Source of the DNA: CAVOGJ01 sp963695405
GTDB taxonomy: Bacteria > Planctomycetota > Planctomycetia > Pirellulales > Pirellulaceae
Length of the DNA stretch: 64,000 nt
Reading direction: 5' to 3'
Assembly: GCA_963695405.1 (NCBI GenBank)
Contig: CAVOGJ010000013.1
Location: 29,242-93,241, forward strand
Below are positions 41,343 to 52,100 of this stretch, one piece after another; the stretch's first letter is position 1, and the number at the start of each line of letters is the position of its first letter. The notes beneath the pieces are model-generated. The model searched no databases. It had not been told where the DNA came from and saw only the letters and a program-made list of their open reading frames with translations. The translations under genes were made by a program, and so were the position numbers.

Positions 41343-43373
41343 CTATTTGGCGACGCCCCACGAGCTGAACACTACGTAAAGCATCAGCGTGATCGCGATG
41401 CAACCGAATCCTGCTAGTTTGGCTCCTGCCGAACCCTTAAGGTCGAGTTGGGTGCGAGGCACAAACTCGATCGGCTCGGACAAAGGCCGGATGAGTGTCA
41501 GAACGAACATCACACCGAGGCAAATACCAAACACGATGGCCATGCGATTGAGGAATTGAATCCCTGGGGCAGCCAGTTTCAGCCCGGCATAGCATACAAT
41601 ACTCGTTAACAACCCGATCGAACCAGCGAACCGAGGGCAACGCCGTGACATCAGGCCAACGATAAAAATGGCCAAAATGCCCGGCGAGATCAGGCCTTGT
41701 GATTCCTGGATGATGGTGAAAATCGAATTGGATATGTTGGGGTTCTCAAGTTGCGGGGCCAACAGACAGGCGATCAATCCGAAGATGACGACACAAACTC
41801 GGCCAATACGGACGAGTGCTGCTTGGCCGGTCTCGTGAAGGATATACTTTCCCACGAGGTCGAGTGTGAAAATCGACGATGCCGCGTTGAGCATCGCGGC
41901 GAGCGAACTGATAACGGCACCGAGCAGCGCAGCGATCACGAAGCCTAGCAGCCCCGTATTTTGGGGTAACAGACCGAGCAGTAAACCTAACGCCGTGTCG
42001 TACTTATGCGCGACGAGCGCCTGCGTCGTCGTGGGTTTGCCATTGGACGCCTGCGTCACTCGCTCGTTGAAAGCCATCACCTCCTGATTCAACTCCGGGT
42101 TGACGAACTGCCACGAATAGTCCTCTTTCGCGTTGAATAATTGGAATTCTGCGACTTCAACCGCATCATATTTCTCTTGGTTTAAACTCAAAACAAACGG
42201 GTTGGCGACGATCGCGGCCAGTCGCTGTTCCTCGTCGGGAAAAACCGCCAGCAGATAGCTGGGCCCCTTATGATCAATCATGACCTGCTGGTCCGGTGAC
42301 CGAGCCAGTTGGACAAACTGGGTATCGGGATTCGCCTGCAAATACTTTGCCATCGCCACGGCGGCATCGCCGCGGGCCTCCAGTCGCATTTCGTGCGAGA
42401 AGAGATTGAAGGCAATGATTCCTGGAATCACGACAACGAAGGGGATCAGCAGCTTCAGGTAGGCGGCGAAGACAATGCCTTTTTGGCCATCGGCGAGTGA
42501 TGACGAACCCAATGTCCGCTGGGTAATGTACTGGTTCAGGCCCCAGTAATAAAAATTCGGAATCCAAAGCCCCAAGAGCAGGGCGGTCCAGGGAAGCACG
42601 CCATCCGTCGCAGGGAGAAACATGTTCATGCGATTCGCATTCAGGTCCATAAACCGTTGCATGCCGGTCGTACCCGGAGCCAAATTCCTCATCGCAATTT
42701 CCCCGGTCGCCACATCAACGATCGTGGCGGCCTGATCGATCGAGGCCAGCTTCTCAAAGGCGATCGCCATGACGATCGCTCCGCCCAAGATGAGGGCGGT
42801 TCCTTGAACGAGATCGGCCCAAGTGGACGCCTTGAGTCCCCCAGAGGCCACGTAAAGAACCGCAATGACCACAATAAAGGTGGCCGTCTTCCACAATGGA
42901 ATGACCATGCCCCATGATTTACCAAGCGTCAGCACCGTCAGTGCGCCGGAGTAGGTAACGGAGGCCATCAAGATCAAATAGATCAGCACGGTCGCCGCCG
43001 CCATGAGAAATCGGGCCGAGCTGTTGTAGCGGTACTCGAGAAATTCAGGCATCGTGAAAATGCCGATCCGCAAGAAGTAGGGAAGGAAACAAAAGGCCAC
43101 AATCACAAGCGTGATGGCCGCCATCCATTCATAACTTGCGATCGCCAAGCCCACATGGCTGGCCGCACTCCCGCTCATTCCGACAAACTGTTCGGTCGAG
43201 ATATTGGCAGCGATCAACGAGAAGCCGATCAACCACCAGGAGAGCCCCCGTCCGGCCAAAAAGTAGTCCGAGGTGTCTTGCTGTCTGCCGGAACTGCGGC
43301 TCTTCCAGAGGCTCACGGCAATGACGAGCAGAATAAAAACAACAAAGACCAAGATGTCGATAGGACCGATCAC
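41343..43373 (-). CDS. Sodium:solute symporter (SSS family)
   Basis: A 676-residue inner-membrane transporter. It starts at GTG 43373 (IGPIDILVFVVFILLVIAVS). The SSS fold shows in DYFLAGRGLSWWLIGFSLIAANISTEQFVG, TMPEFLEYRYNSSARF, and LWIPNFYYWGLNQYITQRTLG, which is the SGLT-like sugar branch. Around 13-14 transmembrane helices with a soluble loop of about 120 residues in the middle (residues 330-450). It probably brings in a sugar or uronate with Na+. On the same strand as the downstream-acting kinase and SDR genes. Confidence 0.9.
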   Translation of the reverse strand: MIGPIDILVFVVFILLVIAVSLWKSRSSGRQQDTSDYFLAGRGLSWWLIGFSLIAANISTEQFVGMSGSAASHVGLAIASYEWMAAITLVIVAFCFLPYFLRIGIFTMPEFLEYRYNSSARFLMAAATVLIYLILMASVTYSGALTVLTLGKSWGMVIPLWKTATFIVVIAVLYVASGGLKASTWADLVQGTALILGGAIVMAIAFEKLASIDQAATIVDVATGEIAMRNLAPGTTGMQRFMDLNANRMNMFLPATDGVLPWTALLLGLWIPNFYYWGLNQYITQRTLGSSSLADGQKGIVFAAYLKLLIPFVVVIPGIIAFNLFSHEMRLEARGDAAVAMAKYLQANPDTQFVQLARSPDQQVMIDHKGPSYLLAVFPDEEQRLAAIVANPFVLSLNQEKYDAVEVAEFQLFNAKEDYSWQFVNPELNQEVMAFNERVTQASNGKPTTTQALVAHKYDTALGLLLGLLPQNTGLLGFVIAALLGAVISSLAAMLNAASSIFTLDLVGKYILHETGQAALVRIGRVCVVIFGLIACLLAPQLENPNISNSIFTIIQESQGLISPGILAIFIVGLMSRRCPRFAGSIGLLTSIVCYAGLKLAAPGIQFLNRMAIVFGICLGVMFVLTLIRPLSEPIEFVPRTQLDLKGSAGAKLAGFGCIAITLMLYVVFSSWGVAK

Positions 43374-43632
43374 GGCGATTCATCTCTCGGCAGGCCAAGG
43401 GGATAGGTGAATACGGCAATTCGCAGCGCAAAAAAATCTTGAAAGGCCAGCATTGTAGCCGTGATTTGCTTCCTCGACAGCCGACTAACGTGACAAGCAA
43501 AAAAGGCCATGACTTCGCAAGACCTGGCCGACCATCAGCGGCCGCGCGCGGCGGAACGGCAGCATCGCTAAACGGCAAGTCCCCATTCGCGGCCTGAAAA
43601 GGCGCGGCGCCCGCAGGCAAATCGTCCGTTGG
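43374..43632. other. Gap between kinase and symporter genes
   Basis: GC-rich with short inverted stretches (GGCCGCGCGCGGC-like at about 43540). No gene; the symporter promoter may lie here. Confidence 0.3.
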
Positions 43633-44715
43633 TTAACGCTGCACGCGAGCCGAGCCGCCGCGAGCGAGCGCTTCGACTTCGGCCAGGGTCGCCATCGAGA
43701 CGTCGCCGGGAAACGTCGGCAGCAGCGCACCATGGGCCCAGCCGAGCCGCAATGCGTCGTCGGGCGTCCGACCGTCAAGCATGCCGAAGATCACACCGGA
43801 TGCGAATCCATCGCCTCCTCCAATGCGGTCGAGCACGTCGAGTTGGCAAGTTGGGCTGATGAACTGCTGACCATCCAGCCATAGGACAGCACCCCAATCG
43901 TGCCGATTGGTCGAGTGGACCTCGCGTAACGTTGTCGCGACCATGCGAATTTGTGGAAACTGGGCGCGGACTTTGTCGATCATGCCGAAGAAGGCTGAAG
44001 GGTCTAATTGGGAGGTGGCCGTGGTCACGGGTGGTCCCTCAATCCCCAGACTCAACTGTAAATCCTCTTCGTTGCCGATCAAAACGTCCACATGCTGAAC
44101 GATGTTCCGCATGACGGCTTGGCCTTTCTCGGCGCCTCCCATGGTGGCCCACAACTTGGCTCGATAATTGAGGTCGAATGACGTCACAGCGCCGCTGGCG
44201 CGCGCCGCCTGCATCCCCTCGATCACGACCTGCGATGTGGTTTCGGAAAGCGAGGCGAAGATACCACCCGAATGGAACCAGCGGATGCCACCTGCGAAGA
44301 TCTGTGGCCAGTCAAAGTCGCCCGGTCGGAGTAAGGCCGCGGCTTCATTCGCCCGATTATAGAAGACGACGGGTGCTCGCACGCCCTGACCACGATCGCT
44401 GTAGACGGTGGCAATATTCGGGCCACGAACTCCATCGTGCTCGAAGTGCTTGTAGAACGGCCTGACCCCCATTTCGCGGATCTGTGCCTGGACGAGTTCG
44501 CCAATGCCGTGATCGACCATCGCGGTCGCTATGCCCGTGTTCAGTCCGAAGCAAGCCGCCAGATTAGCCGCCACGTTGTATTCCCCGCCCGAAACGTGGA
44601 TGGCGAAACTGCGGGCTCGCCGAAAGGGCACCACACCCGGATCCAGGCGAGTGACCAACGCCCCGACGGAAACCAAGTCGAGTGCACAGTGATCGGAACG
44701 AATTTCTAGTCCCAT
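43633..44715 (-). CDS. PfkB family sugar kinase, probably 2-keto-3-deoxygluconate kinase
   Basis: A 360-residue ribokinase-fold kinase. Substrate lid motif: SGGEYNVAANLAACFG. The ATP/catalytic motif DRIGGGDGFASGVIFGML has the anion hole and catalytic aspartate. The adjacent SDR gene resembles D-mannonate oxidoreductases, which points to the hexuronate route, where KdgK phosphorylates KDG. Start ATG 44715 (MGLEIRS) has GGAAAG 6 bases upstream. Functional assignment rests on resemblance and context. Confidence 0.75.
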   Translation of the reverse strand: MGLEIRSDHCALDLVSVGALVTRLDPGVVPFRRARSFAIHVSGGEYNVAANLAACFGLNTGIATAMVDHGIGELVQAQIREMGVRPFYKHFEHDGVRGPNIATVYSDRGQGVRAPVVFYNRANEAAALLRPGDFDWPQIFAGGIRWFHSGGIFASLSETTSQVVIEGMQAARASGAVTSFDLNYRAKLWATMGGAEKGQAVMRNIVQHVDVLIGNEEDLQLSLGIEGPPVTTATSQLDPSAFFGMIDKVRAQFPQIRMVATTLREVHSTNRHDWGAVLWLDGQQFISPTCQLDVLDRIGGGDGFASGVIFGMLDGRTPDDALRLGWAHGALLPTFPGDVSMATLAEVEALARGGSARVQR

Positions 44716-44784
44716 GTGGGTCTTTCCGTGAACTTGCCAATCAAGCTTGCCCGGCAACCATGCGGACCGTTGACTGGGTGCTGG

Positions 44785-45598
44785 TTATATCGTGACGGCC
44801 GTAAATCCACCATCGACGACGATATTTTGTCCAGTGACAAATGACGAGGCTTGCTGGCTGAGCCAGCCACACGACCACGCCATTCAACTCATCCGCCTTA
44901 CCGAAACGCGCCATCGGCGTATGGGCAATGATCTGTTCACCGCGCTTCGTATAGCTTCCGTCCTCCTGGAACAAAAGCGACATGTTCTGTTCTGCGGGAA
45001 AGAAACCAGGACTGATCGCGTTAACACGGATCCCGGCCGTCGCCCACTCGCGAGCCAGAAATTTTGTGAGATTAATGACCGCTGCCTTCGCTGCTGAATA
45101 GGCGACGACGCGGGATAGAGGCGTCATGCCGGCCATCGAGGCAATGTTGATAATGCTTCCGTGACCTTCCTGCAGCATCGATTCACCGAAGACTTGCGAA
45201 GGCAATAGGGCGCCGCCGACTAGATTCAGATCAAATACGTGCTGCCAGGCCTCCAGCGATAACTGGCAGAACGGACTCCCGGGCGGCAGTGTGGCTTCGG
45301 GGCGGTTTCCACCGGCGGCATTGACCAGAATCGTGGCGACCCCGTGCCGGCCGGCGAGCGCGTCGCGGGCGGCCACGAGCGAATCGACGTCGAGCGCGTC
45401 GACCGGATGAAAAACGGCGATCCCTCCGGCCTCTTCGATACTGGCAACGCACGCCGCACCGCGTGCGGCGTTTCTGCCGAGGATGGCCACCTTGGCTCCG
45501 GCCTGGGCAAGTCCCCTTGCCATGGCGCCGCCCAAAGCGCCGGTACCGCCGAGTACAACGGCGGCTTGGTTATTCAAGTCAAACATCTTGGCCTTCAA
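44785..45598 (-). CDS. SDR oxidoreductase, fructuronate reductase/mannonate oxidoreductase-like, frameshifted near the end
   Basis: Short-chain dehydrogenase. NAD-binding GGTGALGGAMARGLAQAGAKV, the NAAGGNRPEATLPPG segment characteristic of the D-mannonate oxidoreductase-like SDRs, and catalytic S/Y/K in INIASMAGM and YSAAKAAVINL. The frame keeps the family up to GVVVWLA, then is lost. One frame over, LSQQASSFVTGQNIVVDGGF and TAVTI then stop at 44785, the proper C-terminus. One extra base near 44858-44868, in the palindrome GCTGGCTGAGCCAGC, explains it. Read uncorrected, the frame runs to 44741 and overlaps the kinase. It would reduce fructuronate to mannonate. Confidence 0.8.
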
Positions 45599-46166
45599 AT
45601 TAGTAACATTTCACGGTGTCGGGACGGTCACGTCGATCAACTTCTCGACGTCCGCCTGAGCCCATCTTAGCCGGCACAAGCGGGCCTTGCCCAGGAACAG
45701 CGTCCAATTTCACGGCAAGCGATTCCAAGCTCTGCGCACGATGGGGCCCGAAAGCCGTGTGGCCCTGACCGTTTGACGCCGCTTGGTCGAACCACTTGGC
45801 TCACGTGGCGAGGAAGCTTCCGCTGCCGGGCGGAAACGAACTGCCTCGGCCATGGCTGCCTTATCCCTTGTTTTCTCTCGTTTACACGCGACGAATCCTG
45901 CCGGGATGGTCATGTGGACCAGGCCGCGTTGCGAACTGAGAAGGGGACAGGCGCGGAATGATGGCGACCTCTGTGACACTCCGTGCCCTCCGTGTTTCAA
46001 CTTTTCGCCACTGCAGCCATTGCCAAGTTGAAGGAAACGAAGAAGGGGACAGGCGCGGAATGGAGAGATGATCCAGCAAACGGGTGAGGATCTTCCGCTG
46101 GCGAATCGCAATCAAACAAGGATGGGTTGGCGACGAAAACACCGCCCAGGCGGTCAAGCGAGGTGC
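45599..46166. other. Intergenic region with a 21-bp direct repeat
   Basis: The word AAGGGGACAGGCGCGGAATG, one base longer in full, occurs at 45940-45960 and 46042-46062 in the same orientation. Related GGGGACA words are seen near 9.8 kb. No gene recognised. Confidence 0.5.
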
Positions 46167-47153
46167 TTAGGTCGATCCCACATTCACGTAAGTATGTACG
46201 TGGGGAGCACCGCGAAAATGCCACACGAAGCCGGGACCTTCGATCCTCCAGATGTCCCAAATCTGGTCATCGTTCAAGTCGCCTGTTTTGTAGAAGGCCA
46301 TATGGAGCTTGTCCAACCCTCCGCCTTGTTTGAGCACGGCGAGTACCTCATCCACATCTTCCTGTCGGTAGGGCGCAAGCATGGTTCGTACGACCGATTG
46401 GACCAAGTCTTGCTGATCGGACGACAACGCTTCCACCGCGATGCCCGGAAACTGGCCCGTTGGGCCCTGAATGGGCACCTGATCTTCGGGCGGCGACTGG
46501 GGTAAGAGCGCCTTTTTGGCCTGTTGAGCGTCGAGGGCCGCAAAGACCCGGTTCGCGGACAGCGTCTGGTAATGGAAGACGTTTTTGCGAGGATCGCTGG
46601 CGCCATGCCCGTAGAAAATGGGGCCACCAAAGGCCATCTTGTCAACGCTGTCGCCGTCGGCGCGAATCGTGACGTGCCGCCCTGTTAACTCCCACTCGAA
46701 CTTGCCGCTCCCCGGCTCGCCGAATACGGCCACATAATAGTTGCCGAAGCCGCCGGAATCGTCCTCCATTTGCCGTAAGAATCTCTCGTAGCCATCGGGA
46801 CTTGTCACGCCGCGAAAAATCTCATCCACCAGTTGTCTTTGTTCCTCGGTGTAAAAGTCTCCCCCGATCTCCGGTTGTGTGACTGCCCAGTTCGCATTGA
46901 TTTTCGTTCGCGATGGGTGATGGAACGGTAGGCAAATCACTTTGCGCTGTTGATCCGACAGCGTGTGATAGAAACGTTTCACGACCGTTTCCGCTGAACT
47001 ATCGACCGTGGGTGCCCCGGTGGCGGTTGCCGACGGGGACAGGAACGGCAGCGCTCCAGCGGCGGCCAGACTGCCGCCGGCCATGCGCACGAACGCGCGA
47101 CGGTTTAAGGACTGTTTACCTGGGGCACGAATTCGTGCCATGTTCTCATTCAC
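46167..47153 (-). CDS. DUF3500 family secreted protein
   Basis: A 328-residue protein with a Tat-type signal (LNRRAFVRMAGGSLAAAGALP). Residues after it follow the DUF3500 pattern: AETVVKRFYHTLSDQQRKVICLPF, INANWAVTQPEIGGDFYTEEQR, FGGPIFYGHGASDP and a C-terminal WDIWRIEGPGFVWHFRGAPHVHTYVNVG. Function unknown; found widely in planctomycetes. Start GTG 47153 has AAAGG 8 bases upstream and is better than ATG 47141. Monocistronic. Confidence 0.85.
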   Translation of the reverse strand: MNENMARIRAPGKQSLNRRAFVRMAGGSLAAAGALPFLSPSATATGAPTVDSSAETVVKRFYHTLSDQQRKVICLPFHHPSRTKINANWAVTQPEIGGDFYTEEQRQLVDEIFRGVTSPDGYERFLRQMEDDSGGFGNYYVAVFGEPGSGKFEWELTGRHVTIRADGDSVDKMAFGGPIFYGHGASDPRKNVFHYQTLSANRVFAALDAQQAKKALLPQSPPEDQVPIQGPTGQFPGIAVEALSSDQQDLVQSVVRTMLAPYRQEDVDEVLAVLKQGGGLDKLHMAFYKTGDLNDDQIWDIWRIEGPGFVWHFRGAPHVHTYVNVGST

Positions 47154-47427
47154 AGTCGTCGCCTTTCGAAATGAAATGACGACAAATGCCCGGTCGGTGT
47201 CCGTTTCACGCCAAAGTCGAGCCACCAGGCAAATGTCGTCAGAGTTCCTGGCTGCTCGACGACCTCAGGATAGCGCCCTAGCAGCCAGAATAAAAAACTT
47301 GGGTTGCCTCACTACAAGGCGCTCCTGCTTGCCACCTTGGCGTTTACCAGCGAGCGGTCACATTCCTGTGACAACACACATCGCCCCCTTCGATGTTGAG
47401 CGCGTGTTTCGAGACGAGCTCCGTCTA

Positions 47428-48018
47428 CTAGGTTTTCTTGCGTGTGTAAGTGAGTTCCATCGACTTGGTTTCCTTCCCTTCCGGCGTCATCATGAACATC
47501 GTGAAGGTGAATCGATTTTCGTCGACGTGTTTTGTTACCATTTTGATCTTCATGGGACCCATCGGGGAGGACATTTCCGAGTATTCGACCAAGGTATTGG
47601 TCTCTGGATCGACCGATCCCTCTGTGTTCATGACTCCCGTACCCATATTGTCGATCCAGCTGCCGACGTATTTCTTCTTGGCGTTGTCGTAGCCGGTAAT
47701 GCCCATACCTTCGAAGGGTTGACCGTTCATGGTCGAATGAAAGTGCTGCACTAAAAAGCGTCCATCCATGATGGTCTCAAATTTTGCTTCCCCGTGACTC
47801 ACCGTCGGCGACGACGGATTCATCATGTAATCCTTCGTTTCAACCGACCAGGCGCCTTCCATGTCTTTGAAGTGGGCGTGTTGTTCGCCGGGAGTTGCGA
47901 ACGCCTTCCACATGGCCTCCATCTTCGCTTGATCTTGTCCTTGTTCCTGAGCGGAAACCGTAGCCGTCGACAAAGCGAGCAGGAAGCTGACAACGAGCCA
48001 TCGGGGACAGGTGAGCAT
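47428..48018 (-). CDS. DUF1579 family secreted protein
   Basis: A 196-residue protein with a signal peptide (LVVSFLLALSTATVSAQ). It then has the DUF1579 lipocalin-like barrel: HAHFKDMEGAWSVETKDYM, DGRFLVQHFHSTMNGQPFEGMG, GYDNAKKKYVGSWIDNMGTG. Function unknown. A CAGGAG ribosome binding site stands 8 bases before the ATG. Confidence 0.85.
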   Translation of the reverse strand: MLTCPRWLVVSFLLALSTATVSAQEQGQDQAKMEAMWKAFATPGEQHAHFKDMEGAWSVETKDYMMNPSSPTVSHGEAKFETIMDGRFLVQHFHSTMNGQPFEGMGITGYDNAKKKYVGSWIDNMGTGVMNTEGSVDPETNTLVEYSEMSSPMGPMKIKMVTKHVDENRFTFTMFMMTPEGKETKSMELTYTRKKT

Positions 48019-48233
48019 GGTGAATTCTCCTGAATTAGGAAGACGGGGACGCTCGCGCCTCGCCTGCTCGGTTGTTTCGCCCGTAAGGAGCGACCAAGTC
48101 TGGCGGACGAAAGATTATGCCGTAACATAGCCGATCGTCGGTCGTCGTTCAAATTCAGGGAGAACTCGGCGGATGTCGCAGAAGACGATGCGGATTCGAC
48201 GCTGTCCAGATGGTCCCAGCAACCTGACGCAGC

Positions 48234-48893
48234 CTATGCTTCGTCGGGCGACTGGCCGTAAATACGCGACTGGCACGTGCGAATGTGATCGAGGCTGGAC
48301 GCGGGCACTTCAAAGACCTTTCCTAGCGACCGCGCCAGGATATATTTGTGGGCTGCCCGTTCCACGACTTGGCAAGTTTCCAGGGCCGAGCTGAGATTGT
48401 TGCCGACGACAACCAGCCCATGATTGGCCAGCAAGACGGCTTGGCGGTATCCGAGAGCCTGAATGGCGTTCTGAGAAAGTCTTGTTGTGGCAGTGTCTGC
48501 GTAATCGGCGACTTGTACCGTCCCGCCAAGCTCGGCCAAGGCCGCCTCGATGGGCGGTAATGGTTGGCGTGCCGTGGCCAAGACGCAGGCGTACAGCGAA
48601 TGTGTATGAATGATCGCCAAGACATCCTCGCGCACGGCGTAGATATCGCGATGGAGTCGCGATTCCACCGAGGGCCGACGGGGACCGGCAATGGTTTTGA
48701 GGTCGGCGCTGAGATGGCAGATATCGCGGGGTTGCAGGTCCGCGTAAGGCATGCCGCTGGGAGTGACCAGGAAATCGCCTTGTGAGGAAGCTGCCCGCGC
48801 GCTCAAATTTCCGTTTGTTTCCTGTATCAGGCCGGACTCGAAGAGTTGGCAGGCGCAGTGAATTAGTTCGGCGCACAACCGCTCGGTGTCCAT
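48234..48893 (-). CDS. Class II aldolase/adducin family protein
   Basis: A 219-residue zinc-dependent aldolase-type protein. Zinc ligands H-x-H in IIHTHSLYACVLA and a later H in LLANHGLVVVGNNL, with the acidic E from PIEAALAELGG. The N-terminal TNGNLSARAASSQGDFLVTPSGM loop binds the substrate phosphate in L-fuculose-phosphate aldolases. The start ATG 48893 has GAGGAA upstream; the frame is open farther but unrelated. It may be a fuculose/ribulose phosphate aldolase or 4-epimerase; not resolved. Confidence 0.85.
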   Translation of the reverse strand: MDTERLCAELIHCACQLFESGLIQETNGNLSARAASSQGDFLVTPSGMPYADLQPRDICHLSADLKTIAGPRRPSVESRLHRDIYAVREDVLAIIHTHSLYACVLATARQPLPPIEAALAELGGTVQVADYADTATTRLSQNAIQALGYRQAVLLANHGLVVVGNNLSSALETCQVVERAAHKYILARSLGKVFEVPASSLDHIRTCQSRIYGQSPDEA

Positions 48894-49193
48894 TGCAGAT
48901 TCCTCACGCTGAGAACGGGTGGCGGCGGCGGACAGCTCGCCACCGGGAGTATAGTTAAGCAAAATCCAATTCGAAAGCACTGCAAATTCGCCACCGGCAG
49001 AAAATGGCATCGTCTTGCGGCGAGACTTGCGAAAAAGACTTGTCTGAATCAGCAGCACAAATTAGGCTCCAGAGCGGAACAGGTGATGGCCGGACGGCTC
49101 TCTCCGTCTGCGAATCGACAAGTTTGTTAGGAAGCTATTTGACGCGTGGCCGCGACGCGCGTCCTACTTCGTTGCATTTCCTCAGGAGTCAGC

Positions 49194-52100
49194 ATGTCTC
49201 ACGGTCCACGTATGCCTCGGGCGCTTCGTCGAAAATTCAATTTAAAGTTCGAAATGTTGGAGGAGAAGCAACTGCTGGCAGCGGACGTGGGCGGCGACCT
49301 GGCGAGGACCGAGTTTGCCAACGACCCGTTTTCACCGTTGGCGTTCCCGCTCGAGGAAATGCTCGACCGGACAAAGACGCACCCATACATCGACGGCCAG
49401 CTCTCGGTTGGATTCCGTTTTGACAATGCGATCGCTCGCGGTGTCACCCTCGACGACGATTATTGGCAGGACGAGTTGGGGGATGTCGATCTGCAATTAT
49501 GGGAAATCGGCATGGACTATGAGCGTCCCGACGGTACATCGGTGACCATCGTTGATCTCACTTTTTCACCAGATATTCCCGTGACGACGGCAATGCAGGA
49601 ATTGGCCGATGCCCCGTTTGTTGTCTGGACATCTCCCGCCTTCTTCTACGACAGTTTAGAGGACCCGCGCGAATTCGTTCCCAACGATCCTCGCTACGGC
49701 GACCAGTACCATCATCCGCTTATGCAAAATGATCTTGCTTGGGATATCACGACTGGGGACGCGTCGGTCATGATCGCAGTTACTGACGACGGCGTCGATC
49801 GAACGCATGACGATTTAGCACCGAACATTTGGCAGAATGGCGGTGAGATCGCTCAGCGACGGCATCGACAACGATGGCAATGGCTATGTCGACGACGTTG
49901 AGGGCTGGGACTTCATCGACCAGGACAACAACCCTAATCCGAACGGATTAGACAATCACGGTACGCACGTTGCAGGTATCGCTGCGGGTCGAATTAACAA
50001 TGGTTTGGGTATCGCGGGGACCGCCGGTGGAGCCACGATCATGCCGGTCAAGTTCTATGATGGGGGGCGTTCCTCCTTGTGGACGGGCCCCGTCATTCGT
50101 GAGTCCTTTGAGTACGCCGTCGACAATGGGGCTCGGATTGTCAGCACGAGCTATAACATCAACGGGTGGGTTGGCGATCCAAACTTTACCGCTGGGATCC
50201 AGTACATCCTCGATTCCGGGGCCCTTCACTTCAATTCGGCTGGTAACGGGAGCGAATTGAATCCTGCGCGGCAAGCCTTTCAACAAACGCTGTTGGTGGC
50301 GAGCACCGAAAGCAATGATCAACTGAGCGGCTTCAGCAACTACGGGACGGGCGTTGACATTTCGGCTCCGGGTGGCAGCATCCTGTCGACGATTCCGACA
50401 GATACGTACGATTATTTCTCGGGAACGAGCATGGCGACTCCCAATGCGGCGGGAGTTGCCGCGCTGATCTGGTCGCACCATCCGACTTGGACGAATTATC
50501 AGGTGGCGGCTCAGTTAGTGGGTACCGCGGATAACATTGACGCTGCGAATCCTGGCCGTGTGGGGCTGCTTGGCGGGGGTCGAGTGAACTCATTCCAGGC
50601 ACTCACGGAGGCCTTGGCAGCTCCTCAAATCACGAGCCTGTTCGGGGTTCCGGAAGACGGGTCCGTTACGGAGAACACATCGATCACTTCGTTCCAAGTC
50701 GATTTTGATAAGGTGCTTGATCCGACTTCCGCCAATACGGCGAGCAATTTCGAGCTTTTGAACGCCGGGACCGACGGCGTATTCGGCACGGCGGATGACG
50801 AGACCGTCGCCACGTCACTCGCGAGTCAATATATGGTCGGTTCTAATCAGGTGACGATCAATGTCGATAGCGGTTCGCTGGAGGTTGGCGAGTACCGCCT
50901 GCGGGTCGTGGCCGGCGGCATTGTTGATCCGTTTGGCGCGGCATTGGATGGCGACGCCGACGGTGTTGCCGGTGGCGACTATCAGACATTCTTCTCGGTC
51001 GTGAATCCGTTCAAGTCCAGCGGTCCGGTACCCAGCTTGATTTCGCAGCGTACGCAAACGGGCGCCTCGCTTGGTTCGGCGTCGGATGTCGATATTGTCC
51101 GTTTTTACGCCGAAGCAGGCGAAACGATCACGGCTGTGGCCCGTCCTAGTGATCCGGCCGCCATGCTCACCTTGGAAGTACCTGGCGTAGCGGGTCCTGT
51201 TTCTGCGGTTGCGGCTGGCGAGTCGTTGACCTTGCCGATCACCACATTCGCCGCGGACGGACAATACGAGTTCCTGGTCACGACTTCGGCTGCCACAGAG
51301 TACTCGCTTGACATCTACCGCAACGTGGATGTTTCCGGATTGATCGAAACTCCGGCTGACATCAGTCTCGACGGTTCCAAGATCGAATTGGGTTCCGCTC
51401 GCTATGCAGCCTTGGCCAAAGCCAACGGGGTGACGGGTGACCCGTCGTTCGATCACTACAACAATGCCGCCTCGTTCGTGGACATTTCGACGACGGGCAT
51501 ACCACTCGGTTTGGCGGATGACGGCGAAGCTACGATTTCCACGTCGGTCGGCAATCTCCTGATGCCAGCGGGACCGGTGACGATCGGCAACAACGGCATG
51601 ATCGCTGCCGGCGGAGGTGTGACGATTGACTTTTCGAATGACTCGATCCCCAGCACTGATTTCAGCAATGCTGCGCTAATGCCATTTTGGGACGATATCG
51701 ACTCGGAAACCGGTAATGTCTACTGGCAAGAGACGCAGCTCAACGGCGTCAATGCACTCATCGTTCAATGGGAAGGGCGACCTCATTACAACGGCATCGG
51801 AGCCGCCACCTTCCAGATTCAACTCTTCGAATCGGGACCGGTCCTTGCCCGCTACGCGTATGAAGACGTCGATTTTGGCAATTCCGGCTTCAACGGTGGC
51901 GCGTCGGCAACGATTGGCTTTCAAGCCGACGATCAACTGTACGGGCAGTTTTCCTACAACAGTGATGTGCTGGAAAATGGAGATGTGATTGACATTACAC
52001 TCGGTAGCCCAGCCATCGACATTGACTCGTTCACCGTCGATCTCTCGAGTTCGCTCGGTCAGCGGCTGGATCTTTACGTACAAGGCGCCAGCACGTCTTT

